Shown: positions 44,670 through 52,817 of the stretch, one piece after another | Layout of the letters: each line of letters starts with the position of its first letter | Position numbering within the stretch: the stretch's first letter is position 1 | Assembly (NCBI GenBank): GCA_027451445.1 | Contig: DAIDJG010000324.1 | Coordinates: 1 to 60,527, forward strand | Direction of reading: 5' to 3' | DNA: 60,527 nt | DNA from: Singulisphaera sp. | GTDB taxonomy: Bacteria; Planctomycetota; Planctomycetia; Isosphaerales; Isosphaeraceae | Program-made: the position numbers and the translations under genes | Notes under the pieces: model-generated | The model's database searches: none | What the model was told of the DNA's origin: nothing | What the model saw: the letters and a program-made list of their open reading frames with translations, nothing else

Positions 44670-47303
44670 TCAAGGTCCCGCCACTTCGGCGATCTTCTCC
44701 ATCGTCAACGGCCCCGGTTCGCGTGTCCCCTTGCACTTCGGATACTTGGCACACCCGAGGAAGTAACCCCGCTTCCCGCGTCTAACGATCATCGGACCGC
44801 CGCACGTCTCGCACGTCTCCTCGACCACGATCGTCTTCAGGTCGACACCCTTCGAAGCCGTTGTCGCCGATTCGCCGAGTTGGGCCTTCAGGTCGTCGGG
44901 CATGGGGGCGGTGCCCCGGCACTTGGGATAGTTCAAACAGCCAAGGAACTTGCCGCGACGACCTTCTTTGATCCCCATCGGACCGCCGCACTTCTCGCAC
45001 TTCACGTCGACCTTGACGGTTGGGACCGGCTTTCCGGCGTCGTCCACCGGCATCGTATTGCGGCACTTGGGATAACCCGTACAACCCAGGAACGATCCGC
45101 GGGATCCTTGCCGCAGCGCCATGGGACGCCCGCACTTCTCGCACACATGCTCAGTCTCGACAACTGAGGGAACCGGTTTTCCTTCCGCGTCGAAGTTGTA
45201 CGCTTCCTTGCAGGCCGGGTATCCCGAGCACGACAGGAATTGTCCGCGCTTGCTCTCGCGAAGCATGAGCGGTTTCCCGCACTTGAGGCACTTGTGCTCC
45301 GTCTCCACCGCCGCCGGGCGAACCTGTCCGTCCATCGGGCGGGTGGATTTGCACTCAGGGTACTTCGAGCAGCCGAGGAACTGACCGGTCTTCGAGAACT
45401 TCACCACCATGGGCGCGCCGCAGACGTGACAGACCTCAGACGAGGTCACCTGCACGCGCTGCATACGCGTTTGCGCCGTTTTGAGCGCTTCCTGGAACGG
45501 ATGGTAAAAGTCGTCGAGCACCTTGGTCATGTTTTCTTTCGCGGTCGCGATGTCGTCGAGTTCATCCTCCATCTTGGCGGTGAACTTCAGGTCGAGGATC
45601 TTCGGGAAGTGTTCGACCAAGAGGTCGGTGACAATCATTCCCAGGTCGGTCGCGTGGAAGCGCCGCTCTTTCTGCTCGACGTACTTGCGATCCTGGATCG
45701 TCTGGATGATCGGTGCGTACGTGCTGGGCCGGCCGATATCTTCTTTCTCCAGCGCCTTGATCAATGTCGCTTCACTGTATCGAGGAGGCGGCTGCGTAAA
45801 GTGCTGCGTTGGCTCGAGGGCGTGGAGGTCGAGGGCCTGGCCCACCGCCAGATTCGGAAGGAGTTGGTCCTCCTGCTTTCCCGATGGAGCGAGCACACGG
45901 CGATAGCCGTCAAACTTCATCACCTTGCCCTGGGCCTTGAACAGACCGTCTCCGGCGGTGATCGACACGTTGGTGACAGAAAAGATCGCCGCGTTCATCT
46001 GGCTTGCCACAAACCGCTTGTAGATCAGTTGATAGAGCTTGAACTGGTCGTGGGACAGGTTGTTCTTGATCTTGTCTGGTGTCAGGCTGAGGTCCGTCGG
46101 CCTGATCGCCTCGTGCGCTTCCTGAGCGGACTTGCCCGCCGCGTACCGGAACGGTTTCGACGGCAAGTAGGGTTCTCCGTATTCGGCGAGGATCAGGTCG
46201 CGGACCGACTTGATCGCTTCGTCCGAGACGCGAAGGCTATCGGTACGCATATAGGTGATGAGGCCGACGGGGCCGCTGCCGTCGACATCGATGCCTTCGT
46301 ACAGCTCCTGCGCGATCTTCATCGTGCGCTTGCTGGAGAAGCGCAGGCGGATTGCGCCCTGCTGCTGAAGCGTGCTCGTCTTGAAGGGCGGGTCCGCCTT
46401 GTCGGGCTTTTCGCTCTCTTCCACGGCCGAGACCAAGTACGGTGACGACGCCAGCGCATCGCGAATGGCCCGCGCATCGGTCTCGTTCTTGGCCTCGAAC
46501 TTGGCGCCCTTCCAGTCGGACAACAACGCTTCGAACCGATCAGACTCCTGGGCCGAGCCAGCTGGGCTAACCGTCGCCGTGATCTTCCAGAACTCTTCGG
46601 AAACGAACGCACGGATTTCCTTCTCGCGGTCCGCAATCAGCCGAACCGCGACGGACTGAACCCGGCCCGCACTCAAATGCCGGGCGACCTTGCTCCAGAG
46701 CAGCGGACTGAGCTGGTAGCCGACAAAGCGGTCCAGGAAGCGCCTGGCTTGCTGCGCGTTCACCATATCCATGTTGATCGGGCCGACGTGCTTGAAGGCT
46801 TCCTTCACCGCACGCTCGGTGATCTCGTGGAAGGTCACCCGGCGTACTCGCTCATCGGGCAAACCCAGAGCCCCTTGAAGGTGCCAGGCGATTGCCTCCC
46901 CTTCCCGGTCGGGGTCGGTCGCAAGGAAGACGAGGTCCGCCTTCCCCGCCTCCTTCCGAAGGTCGTTGACCGTCACTTTCTTCTTGTCGGGCACGACATA
47001 CGTTGGCCGGTATCCATGTAAGACATCGATCCCCAAATCACGCCCCTTCTCGGGCAAGTCGCGGACGTGCCCCATGCTCGCTTTGACGACGTAACCCGGA
47101 CCCAGGAACTTGTTGATGGACTTGGCTTTCTTTGGACTTTCGACAATCACGAGTGCATGCCCGCCCCGAACTCCCTCCGAACGGGGCACTTCCTCGGTCT
47201 GCGTCTTCTTCGAGCGGGTGGTCTTGGGAGCAGCCGGCTTCTTCGCCGTCTTGGTGTCAGCGGTGCTGCGAGCGGTGGTTGTCTTGGCGGACTTGCGAGC
47301 CAC
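44670..47303 (-). CDS. topA: DNA topoisomerase I with five zinc ribbons
   Basis: An 877-aa type IA topoisomerase that relaxes negative supercoils. Seen: a Lys/Thr/Ala-rich N-terminal tail (1-48), TOPRIM start ALVIVESPKKAKSI with DPDREGEAIAWHL, the catalytic GLITYMRTDSLRVS with Tyr351, and five C-terminal four-cysteine zinc ribbons of the C-x2-C...C-x5-C form (each like CEKCGRPM...CTGYPKC) separated by linkers such as PVPSVVETEH. The E. coli enzyme has three such ribbons, so two are added here. Start ATG at 47303. It is divergent from the PpiD-like gene, with a TTGACA -35 box between them. Confidence 0.95.
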   Translation of the reverse strand: MARKSAKTTTARSTADTKTAKKPAAPKTTRSKKTQTEEVPRSEGVRGGHALVIVESPKKAKSINKFLGPGYVVKASMGHVRDLPEKGRDLGIDVLHGYRPTYVVPDKKKVTVNDLRKEAGKADLVFLATDPDREGEAIAWHLQGALGLPDERVRRVTFHEITERAVKEAFKHVGPINMDMVNAQQARRFLDRFVGYQLSPLLWSKVARHLSAGRVQSVAVRLIADREKEIRAFVSEEFWKITATVSPAGSAQESDRFEALLSDWKGAKFEAKNETDARAIRDALASSPYLVSAVEESEKPDKADPPFKTSTLQQQGAIRLRFSSKRTMKIAQELYEGIDVDGSGPVGLITYMRTDSLRVSDEAIKSVRDLILAEYGEPYLPSKPFRYAAGKSAQEAHEAIRPTDLSLTPDKIKNNLSHDQFKLYQLIYKRFVASQMNAAIFSVTNVSITAGDGLFKAQGKVMKFDGYRRVLAPSGKQEDQLLPNLAVGQALDLHALEPTQHFTQPPPRYSEATLIKALEKEDIGRPSTYAPIIQTIQDRKYVEQKERRFHATDLGMIVTDLLVEHFPKILDLKFTAKMEDELDDIATAKENMTKVLDDFYHPFQEALKTAQTRMQRVQVTSSEVCHVCGAPMVVKFSKTGQFLGCSKYPECKSTRPMDGQVRPAAVETEHKCLKCGKPLMLRESKRGQFLSCSGYPACKEAYNFDAEGKPVPSVVETEHVCEKCGRPMALRQGSRGSFLGCTGYPKCRNTMPVDDAGKPVPTVKVDVKCEKCGGPMGIKEGRRGKFLGCLNYPKCRGTAPMPDDLKAQLGESATTASKGVDLKTIVVEETCETCGGPMIVRRGKRGYFLGCAKYPKCKGTREPGPLTMEKIAEVAGP

Positions 47304-47398
47304 GGTATCTTCCTATCTTCTTCCGCTTGAACTGCTTCGATCGGTCGAACGAGCCGTTATGTCGAGCCGTTCAAGCTGTTGGTGTACACTGTTTGCGA

Positions 47399-47426
47399 TT
47401 GCCCTGGACACGTTTCTTGGTACACT
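47399..47426 (+). promoter_or_regulatory. Putative promoter of the PpiD-like gene
   Basis: TTGCCC (47399-47404), 16-bp spacer, TACACT (47421-47426). The start codon is 125 bp downstream. A second TTGGTGTACACT-like sequence at 47379-47390 resembles it but lacks a -35 box. Confidence 0.35.
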
Positions 47427-47461
47427 ACGGGTTGGGCCGGTTGTTCCAAGCCTGCGCCCTT

Positions 47462-47490
47462 CAAATAGCTAGGGTATCGGGTCGTGTCAA
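47462..47490 (-). promoter_or_regulatory. Putative topA promoter
   Basis: On the minus strand a perfect TTGACA (47490-47485), 17-bp spacer, TATTTG (47467-47462). The -10 box is weak. Transcription toward topA would give a leader of about 150 nt. Confidence 0.5.
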
Positions 47491-47550
47491 GGGGGAGGCG
47501 GGGGCGCCCACCCCGGGACGGCCAGTTTTGAGCCACTTTGAGGAGCCTCA

Positions 47551-49452
47551 ATGCCGTTCGCTGTTTTCCGCCGACACCAGCGTAAGCTGCTCGCGGTCTT
47601 TGGGATCCTCGCCATGATCGCGTTCGTGCTCGATCCCTCGCTGTTCCGATTCTGGAACGGGTCGGGTGGGAACACCGATCCCGTCGTGGCCAAGCTCTAC
47701 GGTAAAAACATCCGCAGGAGCGATCTGTACGAGATGCAGGTTCAGCGGCAGAACGCTAACCGCTTCATGTACGATCTGATCGCCCTGATCAACCCCACGC
47801 GCATGCCGCCCGCCCAGATCTTCGGCGAACTCAACACGCGAGCGCTCGTCGATGCCCTCATACTGGAACATGAGGCCGACAAGCTCAAAATGCCGAAGGA
47901 CAAGAAGGTCGCCGTCGAGTGGCTGCAGAACCGGCTCGGCAGCGTGATGACGACCGAGCTCTTCGAAATCGCACTCAGTCGGTTCAATAGCCAGGCGAAC
48001 CGAGTGAGCGGCGAGACGATCCTCGCCGACATCGCCAGTCAAATCCGAATCGCCAACGCCGGCCAACTGCTCGGTACGCCCCTCGTAACTCCGCTTGATG
48101 TATTCGATGTTTATCGTGACCAGACCGAACGCGTCTCCGTTCGTGCGGTCGCGTTCCCGGTCGAGGACTACGTCACGAAAGTGAAAGATCCGACACCGAC
48201 CGAGTTGCGCGAATTCTACGATCAATACAAGGATGCACTCCCCGATCCCGACCGTGACACTCCGGGATTCAAGATCCCTCGCCTTGTCCAGGTCGAGATC
48301 CTCTCGATCGATGGCGAAGCCCTCGAGCGCCAGTTCCGCGATAAGCTCACGGACGCGGAATTGCGTACGTACTACGAGAATCACCGGGCGGACTATGTCG
48401 TCCGCTCCGAGTTTCCGGCTGACATCTTCGCGAAGGACCCCAACGCGTCACTGACGCCGCCGGTGCATCGGCCGTTCGACGAGGTTAAGCGCTCGGTCGA
48501 GGTGGCGCTGGGCGATGAGAAAGCCAAGGCCGATATCGCGAATCGCTTCTTGAAGATCCGCGAAGGTGTGATGGAACCGTTTGCCGACTCCTACAACGAT
48601 GCGCTCGGCGAGATCGCGGAAGACAAGAAGGAAGGAAAGACGCCGACAGCGACTCTGCCCAAACCGACGGACCTCAAGGAGATCGCCGCCCAGGAAGGCC
48701 TCACGTACGATAAGAGCCCGCTGCTCGATCGCGAACGCGCCGACCACTACGGGCAAGTGGGGGACGCCGAGGTCGGTACGACTCCCTTCAGCGGCGGTAA
48801 GCGGTTTGGTGAGGAGGTCTTTCAACCCAAGTCGACGCTCTTCGAGCCGATCGAGTTAACCGACTCCCGAAAGAACCACTTCCTTGTTCGAAAGGTTCAG
48901 GATGTCCCCCCGCGCGTTCCGTCACTGGATGAAATCCACGCGGACGTGACCCATGCCTGGAAGCTCAACCAGGCGCGGCCGCTCGCCGAAAAAGCCGCCC
49001 AGGAATTGGCCGAGAAAGTCAAGAAAGAAGGGGGCACGATCAAGGGAGACACGATCGACGGCCGCCCTGTGATCACCACCGATCCCGTCCCGAAGACGCA
49101 GATGAACTTCATGACAGGCGAAGCCACTCCCTCGGCGGTCCTCAAGCTGCCTCACGCCGGTGATACGCTCCGACAGGCGATGTTCTCCCTTCAGCCCGAG
49201 AGCGTCACCGTCGCCCCGGACCAACCGAAGGCCGTCTACTACGTCCTGACGCTTAAGGACCGGTTCGAGGCGAAGTTTGCGACACTCTATGCGCCAAACA
49301 GCGAATACTTCCTCTACCGGCAGGAAGCGCTCGTGAGCCGGATGCGTAGCCACGGCGACGAGTGGATGAAGGAACTCCGGACCGATGCGGGCCTACCGCC
49401 GGGATGGTCGCCACCCGGAGAGAACAAGCGGGAATCCGAAGACGCGGAATAG
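47551..49452 (+). CDS. Membrane-anchored PpiD/SurA-like periplasmic chaperone
   Basis: A 633-aa protein. Seen: a short basic N-terminus, one membrane helix (KLLAVFGILAMIAFVLDPSLF, about 11-31), then VVAKLYGKNIRRSDLYEM, which resembles the start of the SurA_N/PpiD chaperone fold, long amphipathic helices (about 60-180) and a region with TELREFYDQYKDAL and DAELRTYYENHRADYV that resembles paired parvulin-linker helices. A classical parvulin active site is not obvious, so it is probably a chaperone without prolyl isomerase activity. The protein should be anchored in the cytoplasmic membrane with its bulk in the periplasm. It is divergent from topA. Confidence 0.75.
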   Translation: MPFAVFRRHQRKLLAVFGILAMIAFVLDPSLFRFWNGSGGNTDPVVAKLYGKNIRRSDLYEMQVQRQNANRFMYDLIALINPTRMPPAQIFGELNTRALVDALILEHEADKLKMPKDKKVAVEWLQNRLGSVMTTELFEIALSRFNSQANRVSGETILADIASQIRIANAGQLLGTPLVTPLDVFDVYRDQTERVSVRAVAFPVEDYVTKVKDPTPTELREFYDQYKDALPDPDRDTPGFKIPRLVQVEILSIDGEALERQFRDKLTDAELRTYYENHRADYVVRSEFPADIFAKDPNASLTPPVHRPFDEVKRSVEVALGDEKAKADIANRFLKIREGVMEPFADSYNDALGEIAEDKKEGKTPTATLPKPTDLKEIAAQEGLTYDKSPLLDRERADHYGQVGDAEVGTTPFSGGKRFGEEVFQPKSTLFEPIELTDSRKNHFLVRKVQDVPPRVPSLDEIHADVTHAWKLNQARPLAEKAAQELAEKVKKEGGTIKGDTIDGRPVITTDPVPKTQMNFMTGEATPSAVLKLPHAGDTLRQAMFSLQPESVTVAPDQPKAVYYVLTLKDRFEAKFATLYAPNSEYFLYRQEALVSRMRSHGDEWMKELRTDAGLPPGWSPPGENKRESEDAE

Positions 49453-49490
49453 CGTTTCTCGGGCCAATCGAGGGCAGGTCGTCCAGTCGC

Positions 49491-50327
49491 TCAGTTCCAC
49501 TGGGCGACTGTTCGCTTGGCCGTCCGGAGGAGCGAGCGCAGGTGCTCCGTGTGTTCGGACTCGGGCGTCGCACTGAGATAAGCCTCGAGTGGATCGATCG
49601 CCTCCCCGGGACGATCCAACTGGAGGCAAAGCATACCGAGGTCGCGTTGCTCCTCGGGTCGGTCAGCCCGCAACGCCGTGAGCCTGCGCTGGACGAGCAA
49701 CGCCGAGGCGAAATCGTCCATCTGAAGGTAGATCGCCTTCAGGTTGCGCAACATACGCGCAACGACCTCATCCGGACGGCAAGGATCAAACTGCTGATCC
49801 GTCAGAGATATCGGTTTCCTCAGCAGGCTACCAATGCGTTCCGCGCAGGCGGCACGGTCCAGGAAACCACCACCGTGAAACGGATCGACGAAGAGCGTTT
49901 CTTGGTCGCTGTCCATGCGAAGCATGAAATGCGCCGGCAGGTTTACGCCGGATAACCCCAGGCCGACCCGGCGCGCGATGGCCTGATACAAGAGCGAGAG
50001 ACTGATCGGAATCCCCTTCTTGCGCTCGATCACCTTATTCACGAAGCTGTTTCGGGGATCGTAATAGTCCTCGGCATTGCCTTCATATTTCTCTTCGACG
50101 TAGAGTACCCAATTGATCTGACCGAGAATCTCCCGCGGCTTATCCAGCCTCGGGCAACGTTCGCGTACCCGGTCTGCCAGGGCGTTCACGGTCGCCACGC
50201 ACGATGCTGCGTCGAGCTGGGGATAGAAGTCGCACGCGATCTCCAGCGCAACCATGAAAAGGTCGACAGACGTGCCACCCCGCAGCAGGCACTGGAACTC
50301 CGGGCTGTCGGCGAAGGGAGTCCGCAT
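49491..50327 (-). CDS. SirB1-type transglutaminase-like / TPR protein
   Basis: A 278-aa cytoplasmic protein. The ATG at 50327 (MRTPFADSPEF...) is preferred; the frame is open 54 nt further upstream. Seen: NWVLYVEEKYEGNAEDYYDPRNSFVN, ERKKGIPISLSLLYQAIARRVGL, VNLPAHFMLRM and LFVDPFHGGGFL, all typical of SirB1 transglutaminase-like domains, then TPR-type helices at the C-terminus (AIYLQMDDFASALLVQRRL, DLGMLCLQLDRPGEAIDPLEAYL). The catalytic Cys of true transglutaminases is not clear. Function of the family is poorly known. It lies downstream of the desaturase and is read in the same direction, separated by a terminator hairpin. Confidence 0.85.
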   Translation of the reverse strand: MRTPFADSPEFQCLLRGGTSVDLFMVALEIACDFYPQLDAASCVATVNALADRVRERCPRLDKPREILGQINWVLYVEEKYEGNAEDYYDPRNSFVNKVIERKKGIPISLSLLYQAIARRVGLGLSGVNLPAHFMLRMDSDQETLFVDPFHGGGFLDRAACAERIGSLLRKPISLTDQQFDPCRPDEVVARMLRNLKAIYLQMDDFASALLVQRRLTALRADRPEEQRDLGMLCLQLDRPGEAIDPLEAYLSATPESEHTEHLRSLLRTAKRTVAQWN

Positions 50328-50434
50328 CGCGTTATGCTCGATCGGAGATTTCCGTTGGTCGTTAAGCGGATGAGCCAACAAATCGATTGTGACCGATCTG
50401 GGATCGACGCGAAGCGTCCCTCTCCCAAAGACGA

Positions 50435-50468
50435 AAGACCGGGTGACGCTCGAGCGTCTCCCGGTCTT
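50435..50468 (-). terminator. Intrinsic terminator after the desaturase gene
   Basis: AAGACCGGG (50435-50443) pairs with CCCGGTCTT (50460-50468); after a T/T mismatch GACGC pairs with GCGTC around a TCGA loop. On the minus strand it follows the desaturase stop by 29 nt and is followed by T-rich TTTCGTCTTT. This is the clearest intrinsic terminator in the window. Confidence 0.6.
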
Positions 50469-50497
50469 CGACTATCGGTCGGAAACGGCCTGTCCAC

Positions 50498-51466
50498 TCA
50501 GTTGACGGCCGGCACCAGCTCGGCTTCTTCCTCGCCGGTCAACCGCTTCACAATCGCGCTCCCCATCGGTGCAAGCGGCGGGATGCTGACCGGACTTGCT
50601 GACGGTGCGGGATCCGGCTTTGCGGGCCGGATCTTGGGCAATTTGATTGCATAGGCCAGGCCGACCCACGACATGACCTTGATCGCCCAGTAGGTCATGT
50701 CGACTTCCCACCACCGAAGTCCATGCCGGGCGGACGTCTGGAACGCGTGATGGTTGTTGTGCCAGCCCTCGCCATAGGTCAGGATCGCGACCCACCAGAG
50801 GTTGGTCGAGTTGTCACGCGAGTCGTGCGACCGATAGCCCCAAATGTGCGTCGCCGAATTGACCAACCAGGTTGTGTGGAGAACCAGGACCGAACGCACG
50901 AAGCAACCCCAAACCAGCCAGGGCATGCCCCCGACGGCGTACAGGCCGACGGCCAGAGCGATCGGGAAAATGAAGTGATACTTGTCGAGCCAGCGATGGA
51001 CCGGATCGCCATTGAGGTCGGGGCACCACTTCTCGTAATATTCGGGAGTGTGGATCGACGTAATATCAGGCGTCATCCACCAGAACATGTGAGCCCAGCC
51101 AAACCCCCGATTCGGACTGTGGGTATCCTCTTCCTGGTCGGAGTGAGCGTGGTGGCGCCGGTGGTCGGCAACCCAACCGATCGCACCGCCTTCCGAGGCC
51201 ATCGCGCCCACCGCGGTCAAAACGTATTCCAGCCACTTCGGACGGGTCGCAAAGCTGCGATGCGTCAGAAGGCGGTGGTAGGTCATGCAGATCCCAATCC
51301 CGCCTGTGAACCAGTGCAACACAAGGCAGACCAGGAGCGCCGACCAGCTAAACCAATGGAGGTTAAATGCCAAGAGCGCCCCGACGTGAAGCCCCATGAT
51401 CCAGATCACAGGCACCCACGCGATCTGCGTCGTGGATGTGGGGCGAGTTGTCGTCGATGTCGTCAT
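50498..51466 (-). CDS. Membrane fatty acid desaturase (acyl-CoA delta-9 type)
   Basis: A 322-aa integral membrane di-iron desaturase. Start ATG 51466 (MTTSTTTRPTSTTQ...) gives a short polar tail before the first helix. Seen: three histidine boxes, HRLLTH, HRRHHAHSDQ and HNNHHAFQTSARHG, and hydrophobic pairs (WVPVIWIMGLHVGALLAFNL, SALLVCLVLHWFTGGIGICM, FIFPIALAVGLYAVGGMPWLVWGCF) in the stearoyl-CoA-desaturase order. Known: it inserts a cis double bond in acyl chains for membrane fluidity. The C-terminal 45 residues are Pro/Ala-rich. The electron donor is not encoded nearby. Confidence 0.92.
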   Translation of the reverse strand: MTTSTTTRPTSTTQIAWVPVIWIMGLHVGALLAFNLHWFSWSALLVCLVLHWFTGGIGICMTYHRLLTHRSFATRPKWLEYVLTAVGAMASEGGAIGWVADHRRHHAHSDQEEDTHSPNRGFGWAHMFWWMTPDITSIHTPEYYEKWCPDLNGDPVHRWLDKYHFIFPIALAVGLYAVGGMPWLVWGCFVRSVLVLHTTWLVNSATHIWGYRSHDSRDNSTNLWWVAILTYGEGWHNNHHAFQTSARHGLRWWEVDMTYWAIKVMSWVGLAYAIKLPKIRPAKPDPAPSASPVSIPPLAPMGSAIVKRLTGEEEAELVPAVN

Positions 51467-51848
51467 ACTGAACCCTTGGATCCTTGAAAACGGTGTGGAC
51501 TCTTTGGAGAGGGGGCGTGCCAATCGCATGATTGTCGGCAATCTTAGGTTGAGAGCGATTGTCGCGCCGAAGTTGGGGAAACGCCGCCTGTTCCGTGTCT
51601 CAAGAAGCCTTGGGCACTTCCCACAAGAACAAAAGGACGTTACGAGCCTGGTGGATCGCTTGCTTTCCGCGAACTTTGGTAGGGAATCGCGTGAGGAACT
51701 CACGACGCAAAGGCGAGATTCCGGCAGAATCGCGGCTAAGTGTACTGTATCTCTGACGGCGGGACCAAGAGAATTTGGAAAAAAAGCCGAACTCCTCAAG
51801 CATTTTCATCGCGTGAGAGAAGCCAGTCCGACCTGAGGCGTAACGACC
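51467..51848. other. Intergenic region between desaturase and dehydrogenase
   Basis: About 380 bp with no convincing gene; the two starts diverge. On the minus strand TTGGTC (51768-51763), 18 bp, TACACT (51744-51739) is a weak promoter candidate for the desaturase with a leader of about 270 nt. The region is AT-richer near 51740-51800. A frame at 51396-51836 (+) overlaps the desaturase and shows no protein features. Confidence 0.4.
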
Positions 51849-52790
51849 ATGAGAGGCGTCTTCTGCGAAAGCGGCACAATCCGATTGCTCCGCGACCTAC
51901 CCGAGCCTATCCCCACGGCGGACGAAGTCGTCCTCAGGGTGCGCTGCGCGGGGATTTGCGATACGGATCTTCAACTGGCTCAAGGCTATATGGGATTTCG
52001 CGGGATCCTGGGCCACGAGTTCGTCGGTCAGAACGACGCCGGAATTCGATTCACGGCGGAGATCAACAACGCTTGCCAGGTTTGCCCCACTTGCCAATCC
52101 GGACGGCCCCAGCACTGCCCGCACCGAACCGTTCTCGGCATCTTGAACCACGAAGGGGCCATGGCCGACTGGGTCACGGTCCCCCAGCGCAACTTGCACG
52201 CCATACCGGATTCCCTGGATGACCGCACCGCTGTCTTCATTGAGCCCCTCGCGGCCGCGTTTCGCATCACCGAACAGGTGGCGATCGGTCCCGAGGTACG
52301 CATCGCCGTGCTCGGCGACGGCAAGCTCGGCACCCTCTGCGCGTGGGTCGCGCGCGCGTTCGGAGCCCGCCCCAGCTTGATCGGCAAACATCCCGAAAAG
52401 CTCGCGCTGGCCGGCGACGGCATCGAAACTCACCTGGCCTCCGAAACCGATTCGCTCGCCCGACACTTTGACATCGTCGTCGACTCCACCGGCTCGAACA
52501 CCGGGCTGCCAGCGGCACTCAAGCTCGTCCGGCCTTGTGGCACAGTGATCTTGAAGACGACCGTGGCGGCGGACTACACCATCAACCTGGCACCCATTGT
52601 CATCGACGAAGTATGTGTGCTCGGTTCGCGTTGCGGTCCGTTTCCCAAGGCCATCGCTGCGCTCGCCAAGGGACAGATCGATGTCCGCCCCCTGATCGGC
52701 GCTGAGTTCAACCTCGACGACGCCGAGGACGCGTTCCGAGCGGCCTCGACGAAGGGTGCGCGAAAGGTTCTTCTGCACGCGATGCATTGA
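51849..52790 (+). CDS. Zinc-dependent medium-chain alcohol dehydrogenase
   Basis: A 313-aa MDR-family NAD(P)-dependent dehydrogenase. Seen: catalytic zinc site GICDTDLQL (Cys37) and GHEFVG (His56, Glu57), a structural-zinc lobe CQVCPTCQSGRPQHC (Cys76, 79, 82, 90), and the nucleotide-binding VAVLGDGKLGTLCAWVARAFGA. The usual third catalytic ligand region is IEPLAAAF. It is about 30 residues shorter than typical members, mainly in loops. The C-terminus ALAKGQIDVRPLI and DAEDAFRAA is family-typical. Substrate: a polyol or alcohol, unspecified. It is convergent with gyrB. Confidence 0.9.
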   Translation: MRGVFCESGTIRLLRDLPEPIPTADEVVLRVRCAGICDTDLQLAQGYMGFRGILGHEFVGQNDAGIRFTAEINNACQVCPTCQSGRPQHCPHRTVLGILNHEGAMADWVTVPQRNLHAIPDSLDDRTAVFIEPLAAAFRITEQVAIGPEVRIAVLGDGKLGTLCAWVARAFGARPSLIGKHPEKLALAGDGIETHLASETDSLARHFDIVVDSTGSNTGLPAALKLVRPCGTVILKTTVAADYTINLAPIVIDEVCVLGSRCGPFPKAIAALAKGQIDVRPLIGAEFNLDDAEDAFRAASTKGARKVLLHAMH

Positions 52791-52817
52791 CATGGATGCG
52801 ACAATTCGTGAAATCTC

